Below, one piece after another: positions 1 to 8,360 of a stretch of DNA of 32,562 bases (its first letter is position 1; every line of letters starts with the position of its first letter). Location: contig DIWE01000009.1 of NCBI GenBank assembly GCA_002423435.1, forward strand, positions 1 to 32,562, given 5' to 3'. The position numbers and the translations under genes were made by a program. Origin of the DNA: Clostridiales bacterium UBA6114. GTDB taxonomy: Bacteria; Bacillota; Clostridia; Oscillospirales; Butyricicoccaceae. The notes beneath the pieces were generated by a model. The model saw nothing but the letters and a program-made list of their open reading frames with translations. It was not told where the DNA came from and ran no database searches.

Positions 1-370
1 GATCACCCGTCGCTCCCGTGGCGCCTGTTGCACCTGTCGCTCCCGTAGCACCCGTGGCTCCCGTAGCACCCGTGGCTCCTGTCGTCCCCGTTGCGCCTGT
101 TGCTCCCGTAGCGCCTGTCGCTCCCGTCGCTCCCGTCGCTCCCGTTGCTCCCGTTGCTCCTGTTGCTCCGGTCGGCCCGGTCGGCCCTCCGGCGGGTCCG
201 GTGGCGCCGGTGGCCCCGGTCGGCCCGGTGGCACCGTTACGTCCGGGAAATCCTGGGAACCCCATTGGTCCCTGGGGCCCCGGAGGTCCCGGAGGTCCCG
301 GGCAGCAGCAGCAACAGCAATCCCTTCGATGGTCATCAATGTCGCTGCACTTATATATTTTCATATTCAT
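1..370 (-). CDS. Collagen-like repeat protein, N-terminal part (cut by window edge)
   Basis: The minus strand is open from an ATG at 370 to the window edge (123 codons, no stop), so the C-terminus is missing. An AAGGAG sits at 379-384, nine bases before the start. The N-terminus is short and hydrophilic with no clear signal peptide, then carries six consecutive cysteines (residues 18-23), a Gly-Pro-Pro-type stretch (about 24-43) and then an almost pure Gly-Ala-Thr/Gly-Pro-Thr triplet repeat (about 46 onward). Gly at every third position is the collagen triple-helix signature. Firmicute proteins of this build are often exosporium or surface filaments (family knowledge). Third codon positions vary between repeats, so selection seems to act on the protein rather than on a simple DNA repeat. 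The Cys cluster could crosslink trimers or bind metal; this is inference. It is divergent from hppA. Confidence 0.85.
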   Translation of the reverse strand, partial: MNMKIYKCSDIDDHRRDCCCCCCPGPPGPPGPQGPMGFPGFPGRNGATGPTGATGATGPAGGPTGPTGATGATGATGATGATGATGATGATGATGTTGATGATGATGATGATGATGATGATGD

Positions 371-749
371 GTCGAATTCTCCTTATACAATAAAGAAAGG
401 ATAATATAGTTTTCCAATTGCAGTTTATGATTTTCGGTATAAAAGAGTGCCCGCCGCTGTCCAATCGCACGTAAACCCTATAAAACAAATTCAAAATTCA
501 ACGAAAATTGCCTGCTTTTCTCAATAGAAAATAATTTTCTGTGAATCATTTTAATTTTTACATTGATTCGTGAAATCATTATCCATGTTGATCTTGCATA
601 TCGGAAAAGTTCTGCGAATCGCTTGGAATACGTATCAGACACTCAGATACGGCATATAAAAATATCGAGAATATAACTTGCCACAATCAATTTTTTATGA
701 TAAAAATGGTAGGAAGAATTATGCAAAAATGAATGTAGGAGTAGTGCAT
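371..749. other. AT-rich divergent intergenic region
   Basis: This 379-base region separates the collagen-like gene from hppA. It is clearly richer in A+T than both neighbours and must contain their divergent promoters, but I could not fix a convincing pair of -35 and -10 boxes on either strand. It holds a short perfect palindrome at 526-540 (AGAAAAT, A, ATTTTCT) and an inverted GAATCA/TGATTC pair at 543-548 and 564-569. The minus strand near 420-430 reads CATAAACT, which loosely resembles a sporulation sigma-E -10 box, but no matching -35 element stands at a suitable distance. I see no RNA gene or recognised riboswitch. Confidence 0.5.
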
Positions 750-2852
750 ATGGAAAATATCACTCTTTTGGCACCAATTGCGGCATTGGTGGCTCTGCTG
801 TTCGCATTTTATCTTGCAAGAAAGGTGCTGAATCACGCCGAGGGAAATGAATTGATGATAAAAATCTCCACAGCTGTACGGCAGGGAGCGAATGCTTACC
901 TGAGAAGACAATACAGCGGCGTGGCGGTTTTTTTTGCGGCAATGGCCGTATTGCTTACCATTCTGGCAGTATTTCATAAGCTGCCTCCCTTTACGCCGTT
1001 TGCCTTCCTAACCGGAGGTTTCTTTTCCGGTCTTTCGGGATTTATCGGCATGAAAATTGCCACAGCCGCAAACTCCAGGACCGCCAATGCGGCAATCAAC
1101 AGCTTAAACTCCGGGTTGAGAGTCGCATTCTCAGCCGGCGCCGTTATGGGGTTCGTTGTTGTCGGCCTTGGGCTGCTTGACCTCTCGTTCTGGTTCTATT
1201 TTCTCAAATTCTGGTATCGGGGCCTGGAAGCAAGTAAACAGATTGAAAGCATTACCTCCGCCATGCTGACCTTTGGCATGGGCGCTTCGTCGATGGCGCT
1301 GTTCGCCCGCGTCGGCGGCGGTATTTTCACAAAAGCCGCCGATGTCGGAGCCGATCTGGTCGGAAAGGTAGAAGCCGGCATACCCGAGGACGATCCCAGA
1401 AACCCTGCCGTTATTGCCGATAACGTGGGCGACAATGTCGGTGACGTCGCGGGAATGGGCGCGGACCTCTATGAATCCTATGTCGGTTCTATCGTCGCCA
1501 CCGCCGCTTTGGCCGTTGCCGCGGGATACGGATTTAACGGCGTCGCGATACCGATGATTATGGCGTCGCTCGGCATTCTGGCATCCATCATCGGAACCTT
1601 TTTCGTGAAAACAAAGGAAAGCGCCGATCAGAGAACCCTGTTATCCGCGCTGCGCCGCGGCGTATGGGTGAGCGGAGTGCTGATCGCCGTCATCGCATAT
1701 CCCCTTGTATATTATGTGGGTTCGGATGTCATCGGCTCGAACCGGACCGGCGTCTATATATCCGTTTTGGTAGGTCTTGTCGCCGGAATTTTAATCGGCT
1801 ACTTTACGGAGTATTTCACCTCCGATACGTATAAACCCACCCAAAATCTGTCATCCACCGCTCTGACGGGCCCCGCGACGGTCATTATCGGAGGCATTTC
1901 GCTCGGAATGCTTTCCACCGCGGTTCCCGTTATCATCGTCGGAATATCCATCTTTATCAGCTATTACGCCTCGGGAGGCAGTGCCAACTATAATGCCGGC
2001 CTGTACGGAATCGGCCTTTCCGCCGTCGGAATGCTGTCCACTCTGGGCATCACCCTCGCGACCGACGCCTATGGCCCGGTTGCCGACAACGCGGGCGGCA
2101 TAGCCGAAATGGCGCATCTCGATAAAGAGGTCCGCGTGCGCACCGATGCGCTCGACTCGCTCGGAAATACCACCGCCGCGACGGGCAAGGGCTTTGCCAT
2201 CGGTTCCGCTGCTTTGACGGCACTCGCGCTGATCGCTTCCTATATCGACCAGATCCGGATATTAAAGCCTGACTACAGCTTTGACCTGAATATTACAAAT
2301 CCTCCGGTATTAATCGGAATCTTAATTGGAGGTATGCTGCCGTTTTTGTTCTCCTCCCTGACAATGAACGCGGTGGGCCGCGCCGCAATGAGCATTGTGC
2401 TCGAGGTCCGGCGTCAGTTTAAGGAAATAACCGGCTTAATGGAAGGCACGGCAGACCCTGATTACGCAAAATGCGTAGAGATCTGCACCAGGGCTGCGCA
2501 GAAGGAAATGATTATCCCCGCTCTGTTAGCGGTGATCTCCCCGGTCGTCATCGGCTTTTTCCTCGGCGTAAACGCGGTCGCGGGAATGCTTGCCGGCGCG
2601 ACGGTCTCCGGCTTTATCCTCGCCGTCATGATGGCTAACTCCGGCGGTGCGTGGGACAATGCCAAAAAGTATATTGAGGGCGGCGCGCACGGCGGCAAGG
2701 GCAGCGATGCGCATAAGGCGGCCGTCGTGGGCGACACGGTCGGAGACCCGTTCAAGGATACCTCGGGCCCGTCCATCAATATCCTCATTAAGCTCCTGTC
2801 GATGGCCTCCATTGTATTTGCATCCCTGGTATTGTCTTTTTCGCTGATGTAG
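750..2852 (+). CDS. hppA: K+-dependent membrane-bound ion-translocating pyrophosphatase
   Basis: This integral membrane enzyme hydrolyses cytoplasmic pyrophosphate and uses the energy to pump H+ or Na+ outward. From the ATG at 750 it has 700 residues, usual for the family. AGGAG at 737-741 is eight bases upstream, so I prefer this start to the in-frame TTG at 678. Visible signatures are the pyrophosphate-binding DVGADLVGKVE (about 198-208), the DNVGDNVGDVAG segment that follows, and the late VGDTVGDPFKDTSGPS loop, plus many hydrophobic helices. Alanine in GNTTAATGKG (about 472-481), where K+-independent enzymes carry lysine, marks the K+-dependent class. The Glu in GADLYESY (about 242) is in the position used by Na+ pumps and K+-dependent H+ pumps, so the pumped ion is not settled. 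It is monocistronic and ends at a strong terminator. Confidence 0.95.
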   Translation: MENITLLAPIAALVALLFAFYLARKVLNHAEGNELMIKISTAVRQGANAYLRRQYSGVAVFFAAMAVLLTILAVFHKLPPFTPFAFLTGGFFSGLSGFIGMKIATAANSRTANAAINSLNSGLRVAFSAGAVMGFVVVGLGLLDLSFWFYFLKFWYRGLEASKQIESITSAMLTFGMGASSMALFARVGGGIFTKAADVGADLVGKVEAGIPEDDPRNPAVIADNVGDNVGDVAGMGADLYESYVGSIVATAALAVAAGYGFNGVAIPMIMASLGILASIIGTFFVKTKESADQRTLLSALRRGVWVSGVLIAVIAYPLVYYVGSDVIGSNRTGVYISVLVGLVAGILIGYFTEYFTSDTYKPTQNLSSTALTGPATVIIGGISLGMLSTAVPVIIVGISIFISYYASGGSANYNAGLYGIGLSAVGMLSTLGITLATDAYGPVADNAGGIAEMAHLDKEVRVRTDALDSLGNTTAATGKGFAIGSAALTALALIASYIDQIRILKPDYSFDLNITNPPVLIGILIGGMLPFLFSSLTMNAVGRAAMSIVLEVRRQFKEITGLMEGTADPDYAKCVEICTRAAQKEMIIPALLAVISPVVIGFFLGVNAVAGMLAGATVSGFILAVMMANSGGAWDNAKKYIEGGAHGGKGSDAHKAAVVGDTVGDPFKDTSGPSINILIKLLSMASIVFASLVLSFSLM

Positions 2853-2907
2853 GCGGACGAAGACGTAACCCAGACCCCGGAAAAAAATATAGGAATCGCC
2901 AAATTAT

Positions 2908-2949
2908 CGAGGCTGGCGCCGTTTTTATCGGCGCCAGCCTCGTTTGTTT
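2908..2949 (+). terminator. Rho-independent terminator after hppA
   Basis: A perfect 14-bp stem (CGAGGCTGGCGCCG at 2908-2921 with its complement at 2929-2942) encloses a 7-base loop and is followed by TTTGTTT. It lies between the converging ends of hppA and the GGDEF/HD-GYP gene. The opposite flank reads TAATTT on the minus strand, so it may also stop transcription from the other side, less efficiently. Confidence 0.9.
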
Positions 2950-3019
2950 CCCGGCGATTCCGCATTCGCCCGCGACATCCCCGGACCGGTGATTAAGGTC
3001 TCCCCGCAATCCTTACCGG

Positions 3020-5542
3020 CTATCTTTCACTTAATACTTTTTCGATCAATATTTCTACGATATTCGGATCAAACTGGGTCCCTGCGTTTTTCTTAAGCTC
3101 CGCTACGGCGTTGTTTTTGGTCATGGCTTTTCTGTATACTCTGTCCTCGGTCATTGCGTCATACGCGTCCACAACCGCGATAATCCGTGAAAGGACGGGT
3201 ATGTCCTCGCCTCTGAGTCCCTGCGGATATCCCTTGCCGTCCCAGCGCTCATGATGGCACAGCACATATTCCGCAATCGGCACCAGCGTCGGCGAAGACA
3301 TGACGATTCTATAGCCGATTTCGGGATGCTTTCTGATATCGTTTCTTTCCTCTTCCGTCAGCCCGTCGGGCTTATTCAGTATCCTGTCGTCAATTCCCAC
3401 TTTCCCGATGTCGTGAAGAGTCGCCAATAGCTCCAGGTCGTCGAGCTCCGTCTGGGACAGGTTCAGCTCCGCGCCCACCCGTTTTGATAACTCAATCAGC
3501 CTCTCTTCATGTTCCTCGGTTTCCTGGTTTCTTTCATACATTGTCGCCTTTATGGATGCGATAATGGAGCTTTGCAGGCTCTTGCGCTCCAGGAGCTTTC
3601 CCCTGTACATAAAATCTTCCGCGACCTTGATCACCCGTTCAAAGTCCTCATGCGCCGAAGTTTTTGTACTGTAGCCCAGCGACACGTTGATGTAATACGC
3701 CTCATTGGAAACGCTTTTGTTATACATCCCGCACGCTCTTTTTATTTTCCCCAGCACCTCGTAAGCGGTTTTGCTGTCGGTTTTTGGCATCAGGATGCCG
3801 AATTCATCTCCTCCGGTCCTGGCCAGGACATCCCGCGGCCTCAGGCAGCTTTTCATGATTTTTGCGATTTTGACAATCAGCTTGTCGCCCTGCGCATGTC
3901 CGAAGGCGTCGTTTATCAGCTTCAGGCCGTTGATGTCGCCGATGATCACCGAGATCGGCAGCATCGCCGCGTCATCGAGCCGGCTTTTCTCCTTTTCGAA
4001 AAACCTGCGGTTATAGATTCCGGTCAGGACATCGTGATCGTTTAAGTATTGGATTTCCTCCTCCCTTTTTTTGCGGTCGGTAATGTCGATGATCAGGCCT
4101 TCAAGCGCCTGAACCCGGCCGGAGCCGTCGTAAATTCCCTGCCCCTGCTCGTACACCCATTTTGTCTCGCCCGAGGCCGTGGTGATTTTATACTCGTCTT
4201 TAAATACCGTTTTGGATTTCAGTACCCGGGCCCAGATGTCCCAGATAACTTCTCTGTATCCGGGATCGATCAGATCGCTGAAAGAAAGATCCCTGTTGTG
4301 CAGCAGGCTTTCCGGCTTGTAGCCCGTAAGCTCAAAGCAACCGTCGGAAACAAACTGCATTGTCCATTTCCGGTCATAGCTGCACCGATAGGCCATTCCG
4401 GGCAGATTGGACAAAAGAACCGCCTTGCTGCGCTCGCTTTCCCGAAGGGCCTGCTCGGCATGTATATGCTCGTTTATGTCCTCCAGCACGAATAAATGGT
4501 TTTTGCTGTTCTTATTGCTGAATTTTAAAGGGGATACGAATATCTTGACCCAGGTGGCGGACCCGTCCGGCTTTATAAACCGCTTAATCATGGAATAGCC
4601 GTTGATCCGGCCTGACATTAACTTTGCAAAATGGTCGAGATCCTCCTGTAAATCGTCCGGATGTGTGATGTCGGTCCAGCTCAAAGCCGTCAGTTCTTCT
4701 TTGGATCTGCCCGTTATTTTTTCAAAGATTCTGTTGATATTGGAAATCAGTTTGTAATCGCTTCCGACCGCTATCCCGATCGGCGACTGTTCAAAAACAG
4801 TCCGGAACAGCTCCTCGCTTTCCTTAAGCCTTTTGCTGACTACGGCCAGCTTATTTTTTTCGTCCTTTAAGGCCCTGTTTTTTGCGACGACAATATAAAA
4901 GGCCGATAATATAAAAAACAGGCATAAAACAAAGGCGCCCGCCTGCAAAGTCCGGTTTATCGCATGATCATCCCAGCTCTCGTATGGATAATCCACTCCG
5001 AAAACCGCCGCCACCTTTCCCGTCACCGGCTCCTTTACGGGTACGAGCACGCTGATCCACGTCCCCCAACGGTCGGTAATCTCGCCCGTTATCAGGGGCC
5101 GGCCCTCTGAAAACGGCTGATAATACACCTCGGGAGCCTCCGAATATTGCTGCCCCGGCGGTGAATAGCCCCCCGAGCCGGGCAGCTCCGAGTCCGCCAA
5201 AAAATAGATCTTCCCGTCCTTCAGGGTATACAGATACGCAAAACGGATATCATTTTTCAAGTCGGCAAGCTCTGTCAGGCTGTTTTTTATCTGGATGTAT
5301 TCCGTTTTTTCAATGTCGCCCGGAGATGCCTCCAAATGACTTACCACGGTTTCCTGGAAACCGGTCCCCGCCGCCATGGCAAACCGGACGGCCTGCTCGG
5401 TTGTTTCCGATATGCCCGCGTTCCAGGTCCAGCGCAAATAGATCCCGCCCATAAGGGCGAAAGCGATTACGGCCATAGATAAAAGCATAGTTTTTTCAGG
5501 CAGTCTGATGCTTATAAACATATGTCTTTTCGATTCCGTCAT
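3020..5542 (-). CDS. Membrane sensor with PAS-PAS-GGDEF-HD-GYP (c-di-GMP synthesis and breakdown)
   Basis: I start at the ATG at 5542 (840 aa) because GGAG at 5553-5556 lies ten bases upstream; an upstream in-frame GTG at 5569 has no such site. Order: a transmembrane helix (about 14-37), an extracytoplasmic sensor of about 160 residues resembling a Cache-type fold, a second helix (about 201-220), two PAS domains (about 245-360 and 375-490), GGDEF (about 500-650) and HD-GYP (about 680-840). The GGDEF motif (577-581) and the RxxD inhibitory site (568-571) are intact. The HD-GYP half keeps HD (710-711) and HHERWDGKGYP. Both cyclase and phosphodiesterase activities are therefore plausible, with PAS or sensor input setting the balance. 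A good promoter lies 65 bases upstream. No dedicated partner gene is adjacent. Confidence 0.93.
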   Translation of the reverse strand: MTESKRHMFISIRLPEKTMLLSMAVIAFALMGGIYLRWTWNAGISETTEQAVRFAMAAGTGFQETVVSHLEASPGDIEKTEYIQIKNSLTELADLKNDIRFAYLYTLKDGKIYFLADSELPGSGGYSPPGQQYSEAPEVYYQPFSEGRPLITGEITDRWGTWISVLVPVKEPVTGKVAAVFGVDYPYESWDDHAINRTLQAGAFVLCLFFILSAFYIVVAKNRALKDEKNKLAVVSKRLKESEELFRTVFEQSPIGIAVGSDYKLISNINRIFEKITGRSKEELTALSWTDITHPDDLQEDLDHFAKLMSGRINGYSMIKRFIKPDGSATWVKIFVSPLKFSNKNSKNHLFVLEDINEHIHAEQALRESERSKAVLLSNLPGMAYRCSYDRKWTMQFVSDGCFELTGYKPESLLHNRDLSFSDLIDPGYREVIWDIWARVLKSKTVFKDEYKITTASGETKWVYEQGQGIYDGSGRVQALEGLIIDITDRKKREEEIQYLNDHDVLTGIYNRRFFEKEKSRLDDAAMLPISVIIGDINGLKLINDAFGHAQGDKLIVKIAKIMKSCLRPRDVLARTGGDEFGILMPKTDSKTAYEVLGKIKRACGMYNKSVSNEAYYINVSLGYSTKTSAHEDFERVIKVAEDFMYRGKLLERKSLQSSIIASIKATMYERNQETEEHEERLIELSKRVGAELNLSQTELDDLELLATLHDIGKVGIDDRILNKPDGLTEEERNDIRKHPEIGYRIVMSSPTLVPIAEYVLCHHERWDGKGYPQGLRGEDIPVLSRIIAVVDAYDAMTEDRVYRKAMTKNNAVAELKKNAGTQFDPNIVEILIEKVLSER

Positions 5543-5606
5543 GCAAAAACGGCTCCTTTGCAGAAGCACTTCATTTCAAAACGCCCGCTGCCAAATTTAT
5601 GTAGAT

Positions 5607-5635
5607 ATTGTATATGAACGCTATGTTTTTTGCAA
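5607..5635 (-). promoter_or_regulatory. Probable sigma-A promoter of the GGDEF/HD-GYP gene
   Basis: On the minus strand a -35 TTGCAA (5635-5630) and a -10 TACAAT (5612-5607) are separated by exactly 17 bases. Transcription would start near 5600, giving a leader of about 58 bases before the ATG at 5542. Confidence 0.65.
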
Positions 5636-5738
5636 TCTTTGAATCATGGAAAACTGACGATTTTGTCATATTTTGTCGCGAATCGGCTCTTTTACCCACT
5701 TCTGAATGTATTCCTGTTCCAGGATGGGCCAAATCCGA

Positions 5739-5767
5739 TTGACGGTTTAAGGATGCCGGGTTATAAT
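5739..5767 (+). promoter_or_regulatory. Strong sigma-A promoter of the TIM-barrel gene
   Basis: TTGACG (5739-5744) and a perfect TATAAT (5762-5767) are 17 bases apart, close to the ideal housekeeping promoter. Transcription would start near 5774, leaving about 100 untranslated bases before the ATG at 5877; I see no recognised riboswitch in that leader. Confidence 0.8.
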
Positions 5768-5876
5768 GGAATATATCACCATCCGGGCGGCCGATGCGTA
5801 AGAATTCATGCGCCAAAGTGTGATGATCGGGCTGTCGGGATGCGGCCAAGACTAAATCTGTTTGGGAGTAGAAGTT

Positions 5877-6743
5877 ATGAAACTGTGCAAATCGATCGTA
5901 TTATCAGGCATATTGCCACAGGTAAAGGAAGACAGGCAGGCTTTTGAGCGCGGCGTCGACTATTTTTCGAAAAAAGGGATTACCGTTTTCGAATACTTCG
6001 CTCCGTTTCAGCACACGGCCGAATTCGGCAGGATACTTAAGGAAAGATCGCTGAGAAGCATCTATCTCGCTGCGATTTATCAAAAAATGTACGGGCTGAA
6101 CCTGTCCGCCGTCGACGAAAATGAACGGGCCAAGGCGGTGGAGCAGGTCTTCGACTGTATCGACGCGGCGATTGCGGCCGAAGCCGATTCCGTATTGGTC
6201 ACGAGCGGCGCGTACCCGAAGGACGCTTCACTGGAGCCGAAAGCCCTGGACGCGCTGGAGCGCTCGCTTTGTGAGCTTTTTGACCATGCCGGAAACGCGG
6301 TCAAATTTTTATTGGAGCCGGGCGATCAGTTTGCCGACTCGCGCCAGTTTATGGGACCGACGGATAAGGCCGTTGAACTTACAAAACGCCTGCGCGAGCG
6401 GTATCAGAATATCTCGCTGACGCTGGACACCAGCCACATGGCGCTGATGGGCGAGGATATAAAAGCTTCTATAGAGCTTGCAAAGCCGTATTGCGGGCAC
6501 ATCCATCTCGCAAACTGCATCATCAATAAAGCTCTGCCCCTTTACGGCGACAAGCATCCGTTCTTCAACTGCGCCGACAGCGCGTTTACCTCCGCCGATC
6601 TGAAAGAGATCATGCAGTGGGCCGCAAAGCTTTATTCAAACGACGAGCTGACGATTACCGTAGAAATCATCTCCAGAAGCGAGGACCCGTGGGCCGATGC
6701 CGAGCATATGCTCGAGGAGGAGAATTGGTTCTTTGAGGGCTGA
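5877..6743 (+). CDS. Sugar phosphate isomerase/epimerase-like TIM-barrel protein
   Basis: The protein has 288 residues from the ATG at 5877, with GGGAG at 5864-5868 eight bases upstream. It resembles the xylose isomerase-like TIM-barrel superfamily (AP endonuclease 2 / sugar isomerase group). Likely metal and substrate ligands sit at strand ends: LLEPGD (near 145), LTLDTSHMAL (near 180), GHIHLANC (near 205) and the C-terminal ITVEI (near 265), the usual Glu-Asp-His-Glu spread. The family covers isomerases, epimerases and hydrolases of sugars and inositols, so the substrate cannot be read from sequence. It is transcribed alone from a near-consensus promoter and ends at a UUCG-capped terminator, so neighbours give no pathway hint. 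No signal peptide is visible and it is presumably cytoplasmic. Confidence 0.8.
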   Translation: MKLCKSIVLSGILPQVKEDRQAFERGVDYFSKKGITVFEYFAPFQHTAEFGRILKERSLRSIYLAAIYQKMYGLNLSAVDENERAKAVEQVFDCIDAAIAAEADSVLVTSGAYPKDASLEPKALDALERSLCELFDHAGNAVKFLLEPGDQFADSRQFMGPTDKAVELTKRLRERYQNISLTLDTSHMALMGEDIKASIELAKPYCGHIHLANCIINKALPLYGDKHPFFNCADSAFTSADLKEIMQWAAKLYSNDELTITVEIISRSEDPWADAEHMLEEENWFFEG

Positions 6744-6788
6744 GCCGCAGATGCCAAAGTCCAAAGCGTATTTTGACTCGATAAAAGA

Positions 6789-6814
6789 AATGACAGCTTC
6801 GGCTGTCATTTTTT
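6789..6814 (+). terminator. Rho-independent terminator with UUCG tetraloop
   Basis: The arms AATGACAGC (6789-6797) and GCTGTCATT (6802-6810) pair perfectly around a TTCG loop and run straight into T-rich sequence (6809-6814). It ends the TIM-barrel transcript. Confidence 0.92.
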
Positions 6815-6900
6815 ATTGGGGATACCAACGCAAGTCTGCTTTCTTAAGGAGTGTCCTGATTCCTCGTTTTGCATAAACTGCAAAAGGAGGGGGGAGTTTT

Positions 6901-7095
6901 ATGAATGCTTATGAATTTCCGGCATCAATAACCGCTTTATCCATTGCCATTGCCGAGTCGACACCGGATAATGATGAGCTGTATCTGATATCAACGATCC
7001 TTGTCGAGCTGGGGGTGACCCTCCAGACGATTGTGGCGAAGCGAATCCTGTTGGAAAAAAAAGAGCAGTCCCTATCCGCTCCCCCGCCGCCGTAA
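6901..7095 (+). CDS. Small conserved clostridial protein (resembles DUF6774)
   Basis: This 64-residue protein starts at the ATG at 6901 after an unusually purine-rich ribosome binding site (AAGGAGGGGGGAG, 6884-6896). The core is two amphipathic helices: an N-terminal one rich in Ala/Ile/Ser, then a DDELYLIS-type turn and a second helix (LVELGVTLQTIVAKR). It ends in a charged stretch and a run of prolines. The spacing of the acidic turn and the xxELGxTLxTI segment recalls the small DUF6774 proteins of Clostridia, from memory and unconfirmed. Function is unknown, and no signal peptide or membrane segment is clear. Its stop is only three bases from the stop of the converging gmd gene, with no terminator between. 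Confidence 0.7.
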   Translation: MNAYEFPASITALSIAIAESTPDNDELYLISTILVELGVTLQTIVAKRILLEKKEQSLSAPPPP

Positions 7096-7098
7096 AGC

Positions 7099-8142
7099 TT
7101 ATCCCGCAGCCGCGCCGTCCCCTTTTTCGACCGATTTCCCGACGAGGCTCAGATCGTTTTTCACCATGCGCTCGACCAGCTCGCCGAAAGAGATCTCGCG
7201 CTTCCAGCCCAGCATTTTCTCCGCTTTTTCAGGCGACCCTAAAAGCAGCTCCACCTCCGCCGGCCTGAAGAACTTGGGACTTACTTCTACAAGCACCCTG
7301 CCGGTTTTCCTGTCGATCCCTTTTTCTTCCTTCCCGCAGCCGCGCCATAAAAGCTCGATATCAGCCGCCCTGAATGCAAGCGTGACAAATTCCCTGACCT
7401 CATGCGTTTCCCCCGTTGCCACTACATAATCGTCCGGCTGGTCCTGCTGCAGCATCAGCCACATTGCGCGCACATAATCCTTTGCATGTCCCCAGTCCCT
7501 TTTGGCGGACAGATTGCCGAGTTCAAGCTTTTCCTGAAGCCCGAATTTGATTCTCGCCACGGAATCGGTGATCTTCCGCGTGACGAACTCTTTCCCCCTG
7601 CGCTCCGATTCGTGGTTGAATAAAATACCGGCGCAGGCAAACATCCCGTAGCTCTCCCGGTAATTTTTGGTGATCCAGTGTCCGTACAGCTTCGCGACGC
7701 CGTACGGACTTCTCGGATAGAACGGAGTCGTCTCCCGCTGGGGGATTTCCTGGACCAGCCCGAACATTTCGCTTGTCGACGCCTGATAAAATTTCGCCTC
7801 CGGTTTCACCGTGCGGATCGCCTCAAGGATATTGGCAACTCCGGTCGCGTTGATGTCCGCCGTCGCCAGCGGCTGTTCCCACGACGTCGCGACAAACGAC
7901 TGTGCCGCGAGGTTATAAACCTCGTCCGCTTTTGAGAGCTTCATGGCGGAGATCAGGGATATCGGGTCGGTCATATCGGCATAAATCAAATTGATGTCGG
8001 AAACCAGATGTTTTGCGTTTCCATAGTCGACGGTGCTTTTTCTCCGCATAATGCCGTGAACCGCATATCCCTTTTCCAGAAGGAGCTCGGCAAGATATGA
8101 CCCGTCCTGCCCGGTAATGCCTGTGATAAGCGCAGTTTTCAT
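7099..8142 (-). CDS. gmd: GDP-mannose 4,6-dehydratase
   Basis: Gmd converts GDP-D-mannose to GDP-4-dehydro-6-deoxy-D-mannose, the precursor of GDP-L-fucose, GDP-rhamnose and related glycan sugars. The ATG at 8142 gives 347 residues, normal for the family; GGAGG at 8150-8154 lies seven bases upstream, so the longer reading frame to 8190 is not used. Visible features of the extended short-chain dehydrogenase fold are the NADP-binding GITGQDG (8-14), the catalytic STSEMFG and YGVAK segments, and the family-typical NHESERRG and FVTRKI motifs. The partner reductase or epimerase (Fcl, Rmd) is not in this window, so which sugar is made is unknown. It appears monocistronic. Confidence 0.95.
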   Translation of the reverse strand: MKTALITGITGQDGSYLAELLLEKGYAVHGIMRRKSTVDYGNAKHLVSDINLIYADMTDPISLISAMKLSKADEVYNLAAQSFVATSWEQPLATADINATGVANILEAIRTVKPEAKFYQASTSEMFGLVQEIPQRETTPFYPRSPYGVAKLYGHWITKNYRESYGMFACAGILFNHESERRGKEFVTRKITDSVARIKFGLQEKLELGNLSAKRDWGHAKDYVRAMWLMLQQDQPDDYVVATGETHEVREFVTLAFRAADIELLWRGCGKEEKGIDRKTGRVLVEVSPKFFRPAEVELLLGSPEKAEKMLGWKREISFGELVERMVKNDLSLVGKSVEKGDGAAAG

Positions 8143-8177
8143 TTGTAATCCTCCATTAGATTGTGATTGAGTCATTA

Positions 8178-8360
8178 ACAGGATATGCATCTTTGCCTGT
8201 TTTGGCCGGGAGCAAGCGGTTTATCATAAAGACGGAGGCAAACGGCCGCAAGCGGACATACCGCCTCACAGAAAAAGGGAACGCCGTCTACCGCGCGGAG
8301 TTGGAAGGGCTTCGCCGGTGTGTTTCGGACGCCGAGGAGGATGCAGAACGAGCATGGTGA
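8178..8360 (+). pseudogene. Remnant of a PadR-family transcriptional regulator (C-terminal part)
   Basis: The plus-strand frame ending at the TGA at 8358-8360 encodes about 46 residues matching the end of a PadR winged helix and its C-terminal helix: FIIKTEANGRKRTYRLTEKG, followed by AVYRAELEGLRRCVSDAEED. The recognition helix and N-terminal half that should precede it are absent, and the upstream sequence runs into the start region of gmd on the other strand. No ribosome binding site or sensible start is visible. I read it as the 3' remnant of a deleted regulator gene. Function is presumably lost. Confidence 0.6.

Noticed and set aside
18..404. Plus-strand frame of repeated Ala-Pro-Val triplets
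   Set aside because: It is the antisense of the (Gly-Ala-Thr)n collagen-like gene, which has a proper start and AAGGAG on the minus strand; the plus frame has neither.
5571..5849. 92-residue minus-strand frame upstream of the c-di-GMP gene
   Set aside because: It overlaps two good promoters on opposite strands and shows no recognisable domain or ribosome binding site.
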